From an uncultured Clostridia bacterium (GTDB lineage: Bacteria; Bacillota; Clostridia; TANB77; CAG-508): a stretch of DNA of 50,636 bases. The notes beneath the pieces were generated by a model, which worked only from the letters and a program-made list of their open reading frames with translations, was not told the DNA's origin and made no database searches. Below, piece by piece: positions 32,400-43,100 of this stretch (the first letter of the stretch is position 1; every line of letters begins with the position of its first letter). Location: NCBI GenBank assembly GCA_934129745.1, contig CAKOWZ010000014.1:1-50636 (forward strand). The letters run 5' to 3'. The position numbers and the translations under genes were made by a program.

Positions 32400-33191
32400 A
32401 TGAAAGAACCAGTAATTGAAAGTCTAGTTTCTATTAGAAATTTAAAGGATGTAAGAGATGTAAAAAGCTTTATAAAAAAAGCAAATATTTTAGAAGATGT
32501 ATTACTCATAAATCAAGTAGAAAATAAGCAACCTATATTAAAATATAAAGAGGAAAAGATAAGGACTATATCATTTAATGAAAAAGGTGTTGCAAGAAGC
32601 AGAAATAGAGCCTTAGAATATGCAAATGGGGATATATGCCTTTTTACAGATGATGACATAAAATATGAAAATAATTATAAAGATATAGTATTAGAAGCAT
32701 ATAACAAATATAAAAAAGCAGATATGATTATTTTTTATGTTGAAAGTCTAAGTAAAGACAGAAAATTGAAGAAAATCAAAGAAGGAAAAATACATTGGAT
32801 AGATATAATGAGAGTAGTTTCAAGTGAAATCACTTTTAAAATAAATAAAATGAAAAATAAAAAAATCAACTTCAATGAGAACTTTGGTCCAGGTGGAAGT
32901 TTCTTAATGGGAGAGGAAACAGTATTTTTAAATGAGTGCTTAAAAAAAGGCTTAAAAATTTATAGTGTACCAGTAAAAATAGGAACAGTAGAGAATAAAG
33001 AAAGCACATGGTTTAAAGGATATAATGAAAAATATTTTTATGATCAGGGAGCTATATTTAAAGAATTACAACCAAAACTTTATAAATTGTTGATTCTTCA
33101 ATATGTTTTAAGAAAATATAGTTTATATAAAAACAAATTTAAGATGAAAGAAATATATGTTATAATGAACAATGGAGCAAATCATAAATAG
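32400..33191 (+). CDS. Family 2-like glycosyltransferase
   Basis: A 263-aa protein from ATG 32400 (AGGAGAACCT upstream, 8 nt after the previous stop). A GT-A core is suggested by 'EKGVARSRNRALEYANGDIC' followed directly by 'LFTDDDIKYENNY', the DxD region. 'NFGPGGSFLMGEETVFLNEC' is the acceptor-side region with the catalytic Glu-type context. It lacks the usual first 'SVIIPTYN' strand, beginning instead 'EPVIESLVSIRNLKDVRDV', so it belongs to a divergent GT2 group found with capsule clusters. Acceptor and donor unknown. Confidence 0.75.
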   Translation: MKEPVIESLVSIRNLKDVRDVKSFIKKANILEDVLLINQVENKQPILKYKEEKIRTISFNEKGVARSRNRALEYANGDICLFTDDDIKYENNYKDIVLEAYNKYKKADMIIFYVESLSKDRKLKKIKEGKIHWIDIMRVVSSEITFKINKMKNKKINFNENFGPGGSFLMGEETVFLNECLKKGLKIYSVPVKIGTVENKESTWFKGYNEKYFYDQGAIFKELQPKLYKLLILQYVLRKYSLYKNKFKMKEIYVIMNNGANHK

Positions 33192-33226
33192 CATTTATAT
33201 TATAATAAATGAAAAAGAGGATAATT

Positions 33227-34579
33227 ATGTATGATAAAAATGTAATACTAGTGGGAACTAAAAGAATATGTAATCAAATAGCTTATGTGTTTAACATTAA
33301 AGAGTATAGTATATTAGAAAATATTACTGATATAGAAGAAGATGAGGATGCTACTATACTTATCTGCAAAAAGATCAAAAATAAAAAGAAAATAAAGAAT
33401 AATAATGTATATTCTTTAAAAGAATTATATAAATACTTAGATAAGGAATATAAAGAAAAATTTGCACTTAATAGAAATAATGTAAGAAATATTATAAGAC
33501 CTACATTTACAAATAAAAGGATAATAGATAAAATTCCAGTAGAATTGTTAAAGCCGTCAGAATTATTAATAAAGGTCATAAATAGTAAAGGATACGATAT
33601 TAGTTGCAATAACTTAGAAAATAGTTGTAATATTGATTATGAAGGTTTTATTTGGGGATGTTGCCCTACTTGGATAAGAATTCCATTTGGAAACATTAAT
33701 AAAGAAAATTCTTACAATAATCATATAGCAAGAATTATTAAATTATCATCACTAAACAAATCATATTGTTTATGTGATTTATCAAAATGTAAATTTAATA
33801 ATGCAAATATTAAAGAAAACAATATAGGAACACTAAAAACAGATAATTATCCAAAAGAACTAACAATAGCAATAGATAAAACATGCAATTTAAAATGTCA
33901 AAGTTGTAGAAAAAGTCGCTATAAGGCAACAAAAGAAGAAAATCAAAAAATTGAAGAAATAAAAGATAAATTAATAAATACAGGATGGTTAGAAAAATCT
34001 GATATAATCATTGCAGGTCAGGGAGAAGTTTTTTTTAGTGAACACTATAAAAATATATTAAAAACTGATATAAAAAGAAATAAAATTACAATTTTATCAA
34101 ATGGAACTTTATTTAACGAAAAGAATTGGAAACTGTTAGAAAACAAATACAAAGAGATTAATGTTCAAATTTCAATAGATGCAGCAACAGAAGAAACATA
34201 TAAAAAATTAAGATGCGGAAATTTTAAAAGTTTAATTAAAAATTTGGAAATGTTAGGAAATTTAAGAAAAGAAGGAAAAATTCAAAATTTACAGTTTAAT
34301 TTTGTAGTTCAAAAAGATAATTACAAAGAAATGATAAAATTTATTGAAATGGGAAAAAGTTTTAATGCTGATAAAATACTATTTACAAAGTTAAATAATT
34401 GGGGGACATATTCAAAAAAAGAATACTTAGAAAAATGCTTAATTATCGATAAAAAATATTTGAATGATGACTTATATAAAACTATGCAAAATCCTATTTT
34501 TAAAGAGAGGAAAGTTGACTTAACAACATTTGAAAACTATATAAGTGCTTCAAAGAAAATATATGGTGGTAAGAAATGA
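33227..34579 (+). CDS. Radical SAM protein with N-terminal SPASM-like cysteines
   Basis: A 450-aa protein from ATG 33227 (GAGGATAATT upstream; ATG 33209 is the alternative). The radical SAM cluster motif is C220-NLK-C224-QS-C227 in 'AIDKTCNLKCQSCRKSRY', followed by 'IIIAGQGEVFFS' and 'NGTLFNEKNW', then 'QISIDAATEETYKKLR'. Ahead of it, about residues 138-200, lies a cysteine-rich block, 'YEGFIWGCCPTW', 'FGNI', then 'YCLCDLSKCKF', which reads like a SPASM auxiliary-cluster domain. That domain is normally C-terminal. Role in the polysaccharide operon is unknown: sugar modification or a peptide-like product are both possible. It overlaps the flippase gene by 4 nt (ATGA). Confidence 0.75.
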   Translation: MYDKNVILVGTKRICNQIAYVFNIKEYSILENITDIEEDEDATILICKKIKNKKKIKNNNVYSLKELYKYLDKEYKEKFALNRNNVRNIIRPTFTNKRIIDKIPVELLKPSELLIKVINSKGYDISCNNLENSCNIDYEGFIWGCCPTWIRIPFGNINKENSYNNHIARIIKLSSLNKSYCLCDLSKCKFNNANIKENNIGTLKTDNYPKELTIAIDKTCNLKCQSCRKSRYKATKEENQKIEEIKDKLINTGWLEKSDIIIAGQGEVFFSEHYKNILKTDIKRNKITILSNGTLFNEKNWKLLENKYKEINVQISIDAATEETYKKLRCGNFKSLIKNLEMLGNLRKEGKIQNLQFNFVVQKDNYKEMIKFIEMGKSFNADKILFTKLNNWGTYSKKEYLEKCLIIDKKYLNDDLYKTMQNPIFKERKVDLTTFENYISASKKIYGGKK

Positions 34580-35997
34580 ATAAAATTATAAAAAACTATT
34601 TATATACTGTGAGTTATAATATAGTATTAATGGTATTACCTTTGATTACAATACCATACAAGGCAAAAATACTTGGACCAGAGAATATTGGAATATATAG
34701 TTATGTTTTTTCTGTATTTACATACTTAGTTATGATGGGAAATATAGGAATAAATTATTATGGAAGGCGAGAAATAGCTTATGTAAAAGAAAATAAAGAC
34801 AAAAGAAGTGAAATATTCTATGAGTTATTAATATTAAAAACGGTTATTACGACATTGGTGATGGTGGTATTTTTCTTTATATTTGGTGTAAGAAGTGAGT
34901 ATTTTAATTTCTATCTTATAATGTCAATAGATATATTTTTTACCATATTTGATGCAACTTGGTTTTTGCAAGGAGTAGAAGAATTTAAAAAAATAAGCAT
35001 AATCAGTATAATTATAAAAATAATAAATGTGTTTGCAACATTTATATTCATTAGAACACCAAACGATTTAATGAATTACTTTATAATTACAGTAGTATGT
35101 GATTCTTCATTAATTATCTTACTTTTGACATTTATACCTAAATATGTAGGAAGAATAAAAAGATTAAATATAATAAAACATTTAAAACCATGCTTATTTA
35201 TATTTATGCCACAAATATATTATCATATATATGGAATACTTGATAAAATTATGCTTGGAAATTTAGCAGAGAATATTAGCCAAGTAGCATTTTATGAATA
35301 TTCAGATAAAATTGTTAAAATAGTTCTTAGCATATTAAGTTCTGTAATAACAGTAATGGCACCTGTTTTATCAAATGAATTTATAAAGAAAAAAAGTCAG
35401 AACTTAAATGAATATATGCAAAAAACGATTCGATTTATATTTTTAATTGGTATCCCATTAACATTTGGATTAGTAGCAATTTCAAATAATCTTGTAAGCG
35501 TTGTTCTTGGGAATAGTTATTTAGAAATGATACCAATTATTAAAATATTAGCAGTTTTAATAATACTCTCAGGAATAACCTTAGTTGTTGGAGAACAATA
35601 CTTAATATCAGTAAAAAAAGAAAATAAATACACTATTTTAATAATTATAGGCATTATTATTAATATTGCCCTAAACTTATTATTAATACCAAAATATGAA
35701 GCAGTAGGAGCAGCAATTGCAACAATATTAGGCCAAATGGTGATTTTGATATTAGAAATACCTATAATTAAGCAATTTGTAAATAAATCTTTAATGAAAA
35801 GTTTTACGAAATATTTACTGTTTTCAATTATTATGTATATAGTAGTATATGGAATTGGATTAATTAATAATTCTGCAATAATACTATCCACTCAAATAAT
35901 AGTTGGAACATTAATATATATGACAATATTATTTTTAACAAAAGATGATTTCTTTAAAAGGAATAAAGAAGGATGTAGCATTAATACTCAATTATGA
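34576..35997 (+). CDS. Wzx-type polysaccharide flippase
   Basis: A 473-aa protein with about 12-14 hydrophobic helices, beginning 'NYLYTVSYNIVLMVLPLITI' then 'PYKAKILGPENIGIYSYVFS', the typical opening of the PF01943 Wzx/RfbX family. 'GILDKIMLG' and 'VGEQYLI' in the middle also fit. It moves lipid-linked repeat units across the membrane before polymerisation by the Wzy-like protein. Translationally coupled to the radical SAM gene by an ATGA overlap. Last gene of the operon; a strong terminator follows. Confidence 0.9.
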   Translation: MNKIIKNYLYTVSYNIVLMVLPLITIPYKAKILGPENIGIYSYVFSVFTYLVMMGNIGINYYGRREIAYVKENKDKRSEIFYELLILKTVITTLVMVVFFFIFGVRSEYFNFYLIMSIDIFFTIFDATWFLQGVEEFKKISIISIIIKIINVFATFIFIRTPNDLMNYFIITVVCDSSLIILLLTFIPKYVGRIKRLNIIKHLKPCLFIFMPQIYYHIYGILDKIMLGNLAENISQVAFYEYSDKIVKIVLSILSSVITVMAPVLSNEFIKKKSQNLNEYMQKTIRFIFLIGIPLTFGLVAISNNLVSVVLGNSYLEMIPIIKILAVLIILSGITLVVGEQYLISVKKENKYTILIIIGIIINIALNLLLIPKYEAVGAAIATILGQMVILILEIPIIKQFVNKSLMKSFTKYLLFSIIMYIVVYGIGLINNSAIILSTQIIVGTLIYMTILFLTKDDFFKRNKEGCSINTQL

Positions 35998-36021
35998 AAA
36001 GAATAAATTTAAAAATACTTT

Positions 36022-36073
36022 TACCACAATTTATATATGCAATATAATTACATATATAAATTGTGGTATTTTT
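36022..36073 (+). terminator. Terminator of the polysaccharide operon
   Basis: TACCACAATTTATATATG (36022-36039) pairs perfectly with CATATATAAATTGTGGTA (36051-36068), followed by TTTTTA. Confidence 0.9.
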
Positions 36074-36578
36074 ATATGTCTATTTTTTAAAAACGTTTTA
36101 AAATCGATTTTGAAGTGCCAAAAAATTAATTTATATCTAAAAATAATTAATAATTTCTATATTAAATTCAAAAAAATAAAGTTATGTTGACTTTTAAAAA
36201 AATTTAACTAAAAACATATAAATATTTTCAAGAGAAAAAAGGAAAGTAAAATTCATCCCAAAAGAACTTTTTAAGATAAATTTTAAAAAAATCGTATCTC
36301 ATTTGCATATTTTTTATGATTTCTGCATTTTCTTTGCAATCAAAAATGAAGCAAAAGGGCTATATCCCTAAAGAAGAGAAACTAAAATGAGCTTATATAA
36401 TCATTTTTTGTAATAATTTGTCAAAAAATGACATGCTAAATCCAGCGTGTCCGTAGTGATGTCTGTTTTATGACAAAGTATAGTCTAAAATGATATAAAA
36501 ATTTAATAATTATTTAATATCTATCTTAACCTTATATTTCCGTAAATTTAAGATATAAAATATATAAAAATAGCTATA
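36074..36578. other. Non-coding region with several stem-loops, no recognised gene
   Basis: About 500 nt free of supported genes. Structures seen: GGG-CTATAT-CCC near 36358-36369; TGTCA/TGACA around 36419-36433; GACATGC with GCGTGTC near 36430-36452; and further TGTC/GACA words up to 36475. The GC content rises slightly between 36350 and 36480. I compared it by eye with c-di-GMP-I and -II, TPP, preQ1 and c-di-AMP riboswitch consensus words and found no match. It precedes the promoter at 36579. Confidence 0.4.
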
Positions 36579-36607
36579 TTGACAGTACAAAATATATAGA
36601 ATATAAG
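36579..36607 (+). promoter_or_regulatory. Promoter of the second surface-protein operon
   Basis: Perfect TTGACA (36579-36584), a 17-nt spacer and TATAAG (36602-36607), leaving a leader of about 115 nt before the ATG at 36728. Confidence 0.6.
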
Positions 36608-36727
36608 TATAGTAAAAAGCCAGGCAAGTGTGAAACGAAGAAAACTAGAACAAAAACAAAGCCAGAAATGGGATTTGAAAATGAAAAAAGTAACGAGAAA
36701 AAATATTTAGAAGAAGGAGGCAATGGG

Positions 36728-37162
36728 ATGCAAAAAAAAGTTAAAACAATAGCAATAATAACGATTTTTATAATCATAATCGTTATAGCAATTTGTGCGA
36801 TATTTATTTTAAAGAAGCATAATATAAGTGTAGTTCCAAGTTATGATGCTGAAACAAAGACTTATATAGTAGAAAAGCATAATATAGAGATAAGTTCTAA
36901 TGAAAGTTTATCCTATGATATATCCACTGGGCAATATTCTCTGCCTCTTACATTGATAAATAAAGGAGGAAAAGATTATAAAGAATTGGTTTTGAAAGTT
37001 GAATTATACGACAAAAATGGGAAAGCTATAAAACAACTATCAGAAACCATAGAAACTCTGCGTATGGAGGAAAGACGAGAAATCCTCTTAGAGTTTGAAG
37101 ATATTGAAACATTAGTACATAATTATAAGATTATAAATGTAGAAATAAAAAATAGAAAATAG
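36728..37162 (+). CDS. Small membrane-anchored protein with FxLYD-like domain
   Basis: A 144-aa protein from ATG 36728 (AAGGAGGCAATGGG upstream). One signal-anchor helix (about residues 8-31) is followed by an external beta-sandwich of about 100 residues: 'GQYSLPLTLINKGGKDYKEL' then 'VLKVELYDKNGKAI', the pattern of FxLYD-type domains. Such domains occur in small exported lipoproteins and anchor proteins of Bacillota without an assigned activity. It is 28 nt upstream of the 3414-aa gene and probably cotranscribed, so it may help export or anchor that protein (inference). Confidence 0.65.
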   Translation: MQKKVKTIAIITIFIIIIVIAICAIFILKKHNISVVPSYDAETKTYIVEKHNIEISSNESLSYDISTGQYSLPLTLINKGGKDYKELVLKVELYDKNGKAIKQLSETIETLRMEERREILLEFEDIETLVHNYKIINVEIKNRK

Positions 37163-37190
37163 TAGGATAACTATGAAGGAGAACTGTAAT

Positions 37191-40100
37191 ATGAAGGTTT
37201 TAGAGATGCTTAATAAATTAAATAAAATAAGTAAAAAAGCTCTGATTAGGGTTAAGGATAAAGCAAAAAATATACCAAATAATATAATAGGTAAAATAAA
37301 TAAAAAATCAGATAATACAATTAAGGTAAAAGATAAGACAAACAGTAAAAAAGAAGGATTTTCTAAAAGGAGAATTCTACCAATTACTGCGTGTCTTACT
37401 TTGGTGTCTATTATTGTAGCAAATATTTTTGTTCAAAACAACACTGTACAAACATTAATGACACCTGAAACACAAAAGTTTGAAGCTTTTACTACCACAA
37501 ATCCAGATGAATCAACTAAAAAATATACATCTGGGGGTACATATACAGCTCCTTATGATGGAAAGTATTATATAGAAGCTTATGGTGCAAAAGGAGGAAA
37601 CTCTAATTATACTACATATTGGGTAACTTCACATAGTGCAAAAGGTAAGTATACAACTTATACTTTATACAGGCAACAGTCAAGCAATAAAGCATACACA
37701 GGAGGAAATGGTGGAAAAGTAACGGGATATATAGAATTAAAAAAAGGAGAAACTTTAAGCATTGCAGTAGGAGGTACAGGCACAAATTATTATGTAGACA
37801 CCAGACATAGTGCTTCTTATCAAACCAGTTTAAGTACTGACGGACTTTATGTCAGTTCAAGTCAACTTTATGATAGAGGAAATTATGGAACTTATGGAAG
37901 CAATGGTGGAGCAACAACAGTAAAAAAAGGGAACACAACTTTATTTACAGCAAATGGTGGAAATGGTGCAACAACAAGTAATGGTTCAGCGGGGACTGGT
38001 TCTTATGGATCAGATGTTACAAGTGGTACAACATCTACAGGAGCAAATAGTGGTGCAGGATATGTAAATATTAAATTTGCTGGAAATGATAACTATTTAT
38101 TAGGTCTTTCTGTAAATGGAAATAGTGTTCCAGACTTTAGTCCTACAACTTTAACATATAATATATCTGTTGGTCGTCATCAAGAAGAAGATTTAACAGT
38201 ATCAGCACTTAAAGGAATAAGTACTCAAAATGTAACATGTTCAAGTACAGTTTTAACAGATAAAGAAAATGTAATAACAGTAGAAGTTGAAGGTGGAGTA
38301 ACATATACAATAAATGTTACTTGGTTAGATTGGGATTATGCTAAATTAGATGGAATCAAGATAAATGGAGAAGAAATTGAAAACTTTGATCCAAACACTT
38401 CAGATGTTGACATAGTAATTCCGAGACATACAGGTGATATATCAATAGAAGGATTAGCTGGTGCAACAAATCAAGGTATAGAATATACAAGACAAACATT
38501 TACATGTGAAGTAAAAACAGTAGATGAACAAATAACTGTAACCGCATTGTCTGGTGAACAATTTATATATAACCTACATTTTACGTGGGAAGGATATGAT
38601 TATTCATTAGTAGATGACATAAAAATAGCTGGAGCAACAATAGAAGGATTTAATCCAGAAACATTAGAATATACAATAAATGCAGATAATTATGTAGATA
38701 AGCTAAGTTTAGAAGTATCAGATGGTGCAGCTTGGCAAACTCTTACATATGAAAACGTTTTAGACTTAACAGAACCAGTAAATGAATTTGAGATATCATC
38801 TATATCAAAAGATGGCAGTGAAACAATATATAAGCTTACTGTAAATTGGGCTACATATAACTGGCCATATTTAGATGGAATAAATATTAATACAGAATCA
38901 AAAGGAGTATTTAACAAAGAATTTTCAGCTCAAGATTTAGAATATTCTGTATGGGTACCAAATACAACAAGTAAAATAAAATTAGAAGCAATACCAGGAG
39001 CTGGTGGTCAAACAATTGAATATTTAGATGGTGAAGAGCTTACATCACTTATTAATCCTAAGAGAATAAAAGTTACAGCAAAAGATGGAACAGAAGCTAT
39101 ATACAACATAAGTGTAGATTATACATATGGAAGATTAAAAGATATTCAAATAGAACACGGTACATTTACAACACCATTTAGTGAAGATAAAAATGAATAT
39201 AATGTTGTAATAGATAAAGATTATGATGAAATAGATATAAAAGCAATTCCATGTTCTAGATTTACTAAGATTGAAAATGATGGAATACATACAGTGCCAG
39301 TTGGAACAAGTAATGTAGATATTAAAGCAATAGATCACGATGGAAAAGAAGTTGTATATAAATTACATTTAACAAGAGCACCATCTAACGATGATAAATT
39401 AAAAGCAATTTATATTAATGGAACAGAAATTGAGAGTTTTGATCCAGAAGTAAATGAATTTAGTTATAATGTGCCTAGAGAATATTTTGAAGCTAATATT
39501 ACAGTAAAAAAAGGAATGGTATCACAAGAAGTTATTTTACCAAATAATGAATTACATTCAGGAACAACAACAAAACAGATAACAGTAGTATCAGAAGATG
39601 GTAGAAACACAAGAACATATACAATACATTTAATTAAAGAGCATAGCACAAGATTAAAAGAATTAGTATTAGAAAACACCAATTATGGCGTTGAAATTAA
39701 ATTTGGAGATGAATTTGACCCAGATGTGCTTGAATATAGATTTGATATGCCAAAAACTGCAATGTCACTTAAAGCATCTTATGTAGCATTTGATGATGAA
39801 GCAACAGTAACGATTACAGGAAATACATATATTGATTCAAATACAAAAATATTTGTTGAAGTTAAAGCACCTGATTGTGAGACAACAACTTATGTAATTA
39901 ATGTTTATAAAGGTAATGAGAACTTTGTACAAAAAGAATCATATGGATATGTTGGTGGAATACAAAAATTTACTGCTGAATATACAGGAAGATATCTGTT
40001 AGAAGCTTGGGGAGCACAAGGTGGAGCGTCATATAATGACGGAAATTCAAATGCAAGAGGTGGATATGGTGCATATTCAAAAGGTGAAGTATATTTAGAA

Positions 40101-43100
40101 AAAGGACAAACAATATATATTGCAACAGGTGAAGCAGGAAGAAATGGTTGGAAAAAGTATGCCCCTCCAGAATCATTTAATGGTGGTGGTAGTGGAACAT
40201 GGATGGGCTATGTATATGGTTCCCTTTGGAATAAATATAAATGTAGAGCTGGTGGTGCCGGAGGTGGTGCTACAAGTATAAGTTTTGCATATGGAACATT
40301 AGATACACAAGCAAATAAATTAGACCAATTGTTATTAGTTGCTGGTGGTGGAGGCGGTGCCTCATATAAACAAGCAGGTGGTAATGCTGGAGGAATTACT
40401 GGAAATAGAGGAGACAATAGTGGCGGAACAGGTGGAACTCAAAATAGCGGTTATTCATTTGGAAAAGGTCAAAATGGAAGTGGTAGAGGAAACGCAAATG
40501 GTGTTGCCGGAGGTGGCGGAGGCTATTACGGTGGATGCATTAATAATACAACTTATTACAATGGTAATGCAGCCGGTGGAGGTTCAGGGTACATAGGAAA
40601 TAAATTACTTACAAATAAAGTAATGTATGGATATGGAGTTCAAACCTCAAATAACGAAAATACAAAAACAGTAAGTACCTCAAATGTATCATATAGTGCA
40701 ATTTCTAATTATGCAAAAGCAGGAAATGGTGCAGCTAGAATTACTTATTTAAGTTTACCAGACGATAATGGTTTAGCATCAATTAGTGCAGAAAATGGAA
40801 CTTTTGATATTGAATTTAACCCAGATACATTAGAATATCAATTATATTTACCAGAAGGAATAAACTCAACTAAGTTATATGCAAGTCCTAGAGATGAAAA
40901 AGCAAAAGTTACAGGCACTGGTGAATATATTGTAGAAGGTAAATCAAAAGTGGCGACAATTACATGTACTGCTCAAAATGGACTAAAGAAAGAATATAAA
41001 GTTAAAATTATAAAATTTGCATCAACAGAGTCAAGAGCGAAAAACATAAAAATAGAAGGACTAAACCAAGAATTATTAAAAGATCATCCAGAATATGGAG
41101 TAACAACTCCAGCAACATTTGATAAAGATACTTTAAGTTATACAATGTTAGTACCTTATGAAACAAAACAAGTATTATTTAATGTAGAACTATTAGATAG
41201 TAGAGCAACTGTTGAAGGAAATGGAATTCAAGAATTAGCAGATGTAGAAAACACATTTGAAATTGTGGTAACAGCAGAAAATGAAGTTGATAAAACAACA
41301 TATACATATACAATAACAAGGGATATAGCAAGTAATGCAGATCTTAAAAAATTAGATGTAACAAGTCCACAAACAGATATAGGATTTGAGAGAAATAAAA
41401 CTGAATACAAATTTGCAGTACCAAAAGAAACAACAACTCTTGAATTAGATATAGAAACAGAAGATCCACTTGCAACTTATGAAGTAAATGGATTAGATGA
41501 AGGAACAGAATTAAATTATGGATTTAATGAAATAACAATAGTTGTAACATCACAAAATGGAACAACAAAAACATATACATTAAATGTATATAGAGAAAGA
41601 ATAGATAATGTTTTACTACAAAATATAACAGTTGAAAATAATGGAAATAATTTAGAATATACTCCGGAGTTTGATAGAATAACTTTTGAATATAAACTAA
41701 AAGTTCCAAATGAAATTGATAGTGTAGATGTTAAGGCTACTGCTGAAGACCCAGATAATGTATGGGTAATGATTACAAATGAACATCAAACATTAAATGC
41801 AGGCAAAAATACTGTAACAATTAATGTTACAAGTCAAAATAACTGTGAAGAAACGTATACATTAGAAATTGAAAGAGAAAAGAATTCAAATGCTAATTTG
41901 GCTAATATTCAAATATTTAATGAAAATGATACTGAATATCCATTAGTTGAAGAATTTAATAAAGATAAAACAAATTATACATGCCAATATAAATCAAATA
42001 ATTCAACAGTAAAAATAGTTGCAACACCAGAAGTTAAAACAACAGAAGTCAAATTAATAGATGACAATAATGTTAAAAAAGGATCAAATATTAAGAAAAT
42101 ATTGGCAGTAGCAGAAGATGGAACAGCAAAAACTTATGTTGTAAATATTTTCAAAACAGATGTTGATGAAAATACATATTTAGAAGATGTAAAATTTGAA
42201 TTTGAAGATGGATATAGAATTGTTCCAGAATTTGATAAAGAAAAACAAGAATATAATGTTATTATTCCAAGATATTATCAATATAAAAATATAGGTATTT
42301 TTGGAACCGCAGAAAATGTAAAATCTAAAGTTACTGGAAATGGTACATATTCTTATGGATGTAACAAAAATACAACAAATGATGATCCAGATTTTACAGA
42401 TTATCCAGAGCAAATGGAATTGACATTAACAGTAACAGCAGAAAGTGGAGACACAAGAGATTATGTATTTAAAATATCTCAAGAAATAAATTCAAAAGCA
42501 TACTTAAAGAGAATAGAAACAGATAAAGGAACAGTAGAACCTAATTTTGATAAAGATGTTTTGGATTACACAATAAATGTAGATAAAGATACAGAAGAAA
42601 TAAATATTTTAGGTGTTCCATTATATTATGGTACAGTAGTTACAGGCAATGGAAAACATACATTAAAAGGTGGAGATAACAAAATTGAATTAACTGCAGT
42701 ATCAGAAGATGGAAAAGAAACTTTAAAATATACAGTAAATGTTGTTAAAGAAAAACAACATAATGCAAATATTAAAAACTTAAGTGTAAAAGAAGGAAGA
42801 ATAACTCCTGATTTTACACAAGATACTTTACAATATTCACTAAAAGTTACAAACGAAATAGATAAACCAAACTACTTAGTAGAACTAGAAGATGAAAATG
42901 CAACCTATGATATTGAACCACAATTAGTAAGTGAAGGTGAAACAGAAGTTAAAATAACAGTTACAGCAGAAGATGGAGAAACTACAAAAGAATATATTGT
43001 AAATGTAAATAGACAAGCAAAAGAACAATTTAGCAATTATCTAGAATCAATTACATTAAGTAGTGGAAATCTATCACCAGAATTTGAAAAAGCAAATATG

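Noticed and set aside
35945..36190. 81-codon opening after the flippase
   Set aside because: It begins inside the flippase gene and reads through the strong terminator at 36022-36073; no binding site.
24136..36420. 15-nt match TTTTGTAATAATTTG at 24136 and 36406, each beside TGTCA/TGAC words
   Set aside because: In sequence this AT-rich, a single 15-nt match across 50 kb is not surprising; no longer shared structure was found.
36074..36578. c-di-GMP or other riboswitch before the surface operon
   Set aside because: Surface genes made this attractive, but the conserved words of the c-di-GMP-I and -II classes are absent, and the main promoter lies downstream of the structured part.
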